7,203 nucleotides of DNA. Origin: Streptosporangiaceae bacterium. GTDB lineage: Bacteria; Actinomycetota; Actinomycetes; Streptosporangiales; Streptosporangiaceae. The stretch is from contig JASHYW010000246.1 of the NCBI GenBank assembly GCA_030042885.1, positions 1 through 7,203 on the forward strand. The letters are read 5' to 3'. Below, in pieces: positions 6,194 to 7,203 of this stretch (position 1 is the stretch's first letter; each line of letters opens with the position of its first letter). A program made the position numbers and the translations under genes. The notes under the pieces were generated by a model. The model did no database searches, had not been told where the DNA came from, and worked only from the letters and a program-made list of their open reading frames with translations.

Positions 6194-6391
6194 GAGCTGC
6201 GCCGCCAGCTGCCCGGAGTGCGGGCCGTGGAAGGCAGCGCCGAGGCACTCCCGCTGCCGGGCCAGAGCGTGGACGCGGTGCTATGCGGGCAGCCGGCGAT
6301 GGACCAGGCGGAGCGCGCCAGGACGCTCGCCACGATCCGCGAAATCCTGCACCGCCAGCCGGAGACCTCGGCCGGCGAGTTCACCCTACCG
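6194..6391 (+). pseudogene. Class I SAM-dependent methyltransferase remnant with internal deletion
   Basis: One frame reads ELRRQLPGVRAVEGSAEALP followed by LPGQSVDAVLCGQ. This is the region after motif I in ubiE-type methyltransferases, covering the acidic loop and motif II up to CGQ, where AFHW normally follows. At about 6293 it jumps to MDQAERARTLATIREILHRQ, then PETSAGEFTLP, the typical C-terminal end of the same family. Roughly 100 residues between these parts are absent, as is the N-terminus with the GxGxG SAM-binding motif. The flanking sequence in frame, both before and after, is Arg- and Pro-rich noise ending at TAA (6464-6466). It cannot be a working methyltransferase. The 83-codon open frame (GTG 6218) might still be translated, but I see no good ribosome binding site. 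Family assignment is by eye from the conserved strings. Confidence 0.68.
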
Positions 6392-6474
6392 CCCGGTTCC
6401 TTCCTGCCGGTTACGCTTCGGCCGAGGCAATGGTGGAGCTCCGGCGGACGGGACTGGGGGCCATAACCTCGATA

Positions 6475-6488
6475 CGCGCCTAGGCGCG
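6475..6488. repeat. 14-bp perfect palindrome with CTAG core
   Basis: CGCGCCTAGGCGCG is perfectly self-complementary. It sits between the methyltransferase remnant and the membrane-protein remnant. Symmetry stops sharply at both ends. It could be an operator, a recombination or insertion scar, or chance in GC-rich DNA. No flanking repeat identifies a mobile element. Confidence 0.45.
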
Positions 6489-6544
6489 GTCTTGAGCGGC
6501 AGCGCCGCAGGTGGCACCATCGTTGCTCGTGGCGGTCGGTCTCG

Positions 6545-6712
6545 GTGCTTGGCCTGGGCATCTTAGCCGGATTCACCATGTTCGGCTTCCAGGGGCTGCG
6601 CACCAACGCCGACATCATCGCTGCGCCGCTGCTGGCCGCGTCGATGTTCCTGTACATGCTGAACGTGTTCCTGTTCTTCCTGTAGATCTTCTCCAGCCAC
6701 GAACGGAGATAG
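6545..6712 (+). pseudogene. C-terminal remnant of a multi-pass membrane protein (Bax-inhibitor-1-like)
   Basis: From GTG 6545 the frame reads VLGLGILAGFTMFGFQGLRT, then NADIIAAPLLAASMFLYMLN and VFLFFL before TAG (6683-6685). That gives two hydrophobic helices. The layout of a helix, a short RTNAD linker, and an ending like LYLDxxNLFLFxLxIFG resembles the C-terminus of BI-1/YccA-family proteins. Beyond the TAG the same frame continues IFSSHERR and stops at 6710-6712, which is how such proteins end. The TAG may therefore be a CAG-to-TAG nonsense change. No start or N-terminal helices are found upstream. A neighbouring frame has a hydrophobic LLVAVGLGA stretch around 6520, hinting at a frameshift too. 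The family call is by eye and moderate. An unrelated small membrane protein of about 46 aa cannot be excluded. Confidence 0.48.
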
Positions 6713-6784
6713 CCGCTACGAGGCGCTGCGGCCCGTCCTGGCCTGCTCGCGCCCTGACCTCAACCCCATGATCGGAGCCTGGAC

Positions 6785-7203
6785 ATGCGCACCAGCAAGC
6801 ACTGCCTCACACCGCTCGCGGCGGTAGCTGGAGGTCTCCTGGCCGGAGCCGTGGGCACCGTCTGCCTGGACGCAGTCCAATACCTGAGGCACCGCCGCGC
6901 GGGCGGCACGGAAAGCCCGCTGGCGTGGGAATTCGCGCCGGTCGACACCTGGGAGAAAGCCCCGGACCCCGGGCAGGTCGCCAGGCGGGTCATCGAAGGC
7001 TTCACCCAGCGGAAACTCCCCGACCGCTGGGCCTTCCCGATCAGCACCGCCATGCACTGGGCCTACGGATCAGGCGCGGCGGCGCTATACGGCATCCTGG
7101 CTGCATCACTGCGCAGGCCGCACGCCGCCTACGGCCTGCCGTTCGGGGCGGCGGTCTGGGCCGCAGGCTACGTCATCCTCCCGGAGGGAGGGCTGTACAA
7201 ACC
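6785..7203 (+). CDS. Conserved hypothetical membrane protein (5' part, runs off window)
   Basis: Starts at ATG 6785 with GGAG 7 nt upstream and is open to the window end, giving 139 complete codons and no stop. Hydrophobic segments lie at about residues 8-27 (Ala/Gly-rich, with a Lys before it), 90-108 (AMHWAYGSGAAALYGILAAS) and 114-133 (AYGLPFGAAVWAAGYVILP). Between the first two lies a soluble stretch with a conserved-looking LAWEFAPVDTWEKAPDPGQV motif. The pattern of a first helix, a WEF segment, HWAYGSG, then GYVILP and LYKP is familiar from actinobacterial membrane proteins of unknown function, possibly near DUF1440. I would not assign a role. Codon use is normal for a high-GC actinomycete, so it appears functional. 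It is separated from the membrane-protein remnant by 72 bp and is probably transcribed independently of the catabolic cluster. Confidence 0.78.
   Translation, partial: MRTSKHCLTPLAAVAGGLLAGAVGTVCLDAVQYLRHRRAGGTESPLAWEFAPVDTWEKAPDPGQVARRVIEGFTQRKLPDRWAFPISTAMHWAYGSGAAALYGILAASLRRPHAAYGLPFGAAVWAAGYVILPEGGLYK

Noticed and set aside
6145..6483. 112-codon forward frame over the methyltransferase remnant
   Set aside because: Its peptide is Ala/Gly/Arg/Pro-rich noise. The recognisable methyltransferase strings are in another frame.
6130..6657. 175-codon minus-strand frame across both remnants
   Set aside because: It overlaps two forward remnants with recognisable protein strings and shows no motif of its own.
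5891..6784. Insertion sequence or phage attachment scar
   Set aside because: No transposase string, no terminal inverted repeats with target duplication, and no tRNA end are visible. The repeats present are short and local.
1..7203. CRISPR array, riboswitch, tRNA or rRNA
   Set aside because: No regularly spaced repeats and no recognisable structured RNA signature on either strand.

Overview
The window is very GC-rich, uses GTG as well as ATG starts with purine-rich Shine-Dalgarno sites, and encodes fatty-acid/steroid-type catabolic enzymes resembling mycobacterial FadD and FadE proteins. This fits a high-GC actinomycete (Streptosporangiales-, Frankia- or Mycobacteriales-like). The exact taxon cannot be read from the sequence.

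Layout. Bases 1-411 hold no gene I can support. They contain a clear 20-bp inverted repeat (331-350) and a weak possible promoter ahead of the first gene. Bases 412-5890 form a same-strand three-gene cluster with 56-bp and 95-bp gaps: a long-chain-type acyl-CoA synthetase (623 aa), a metallo-beta-lactamase-fold hydrolase with an alkyl-sulfatase-type dimerisation region (426 aa), and a double-length acyl-CoA dehydrogenase made of two fused dehydrogenase halves (724 aa). Bases 5891-6193 are non-coding but structured, with two terminator-like hairpins, a 13-nt dyad, a strong Shine-Dalgarno site in front of a 7-codon ORF, and a 13-bp tandem repeat. Bases 6194-6712 look like a gene graveyard: a class I SAM methyltransferase remnant with its middle missing, then the C-terminal piece of a multi-pass membrane protein (Bax-inhibitor-1-like) interrupted by TAG. 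A 14-bp perfect palindrome lies between them. From 6785 to the window edge an intact-looking small membrane protein begins and is cut off.

How the genes fit together (inference). The synthetase would activate a carboxylic acid to its CoA ester, and the fused dehydrogenase would insert the alpha,beta double bond. The hydrolase could release the substrate from an ester precursor or act on an intermediate. No hydratase, thiolase or regulator is visible, so the pathway is incomplete here and the substrate is unknown. The double-length dehydrogenase resembles the architecture of FadE34/FadE22, the former of which acts on steroid side chains, so a bulky polycyclic or branched acyl-CoA is a reasonable guess.

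I see no CRISPR array, intact transposon, tRNA or rRNA, and no convincing entirely new system. The most interesting items are the split-active-site dehydrogenase with an unusual residue after its probable catalytic Glu, the hydrolase whose metal site mixes features of two families, the dyad upstream of the cluster, and the decayed region with its small regulatory-looking elements.
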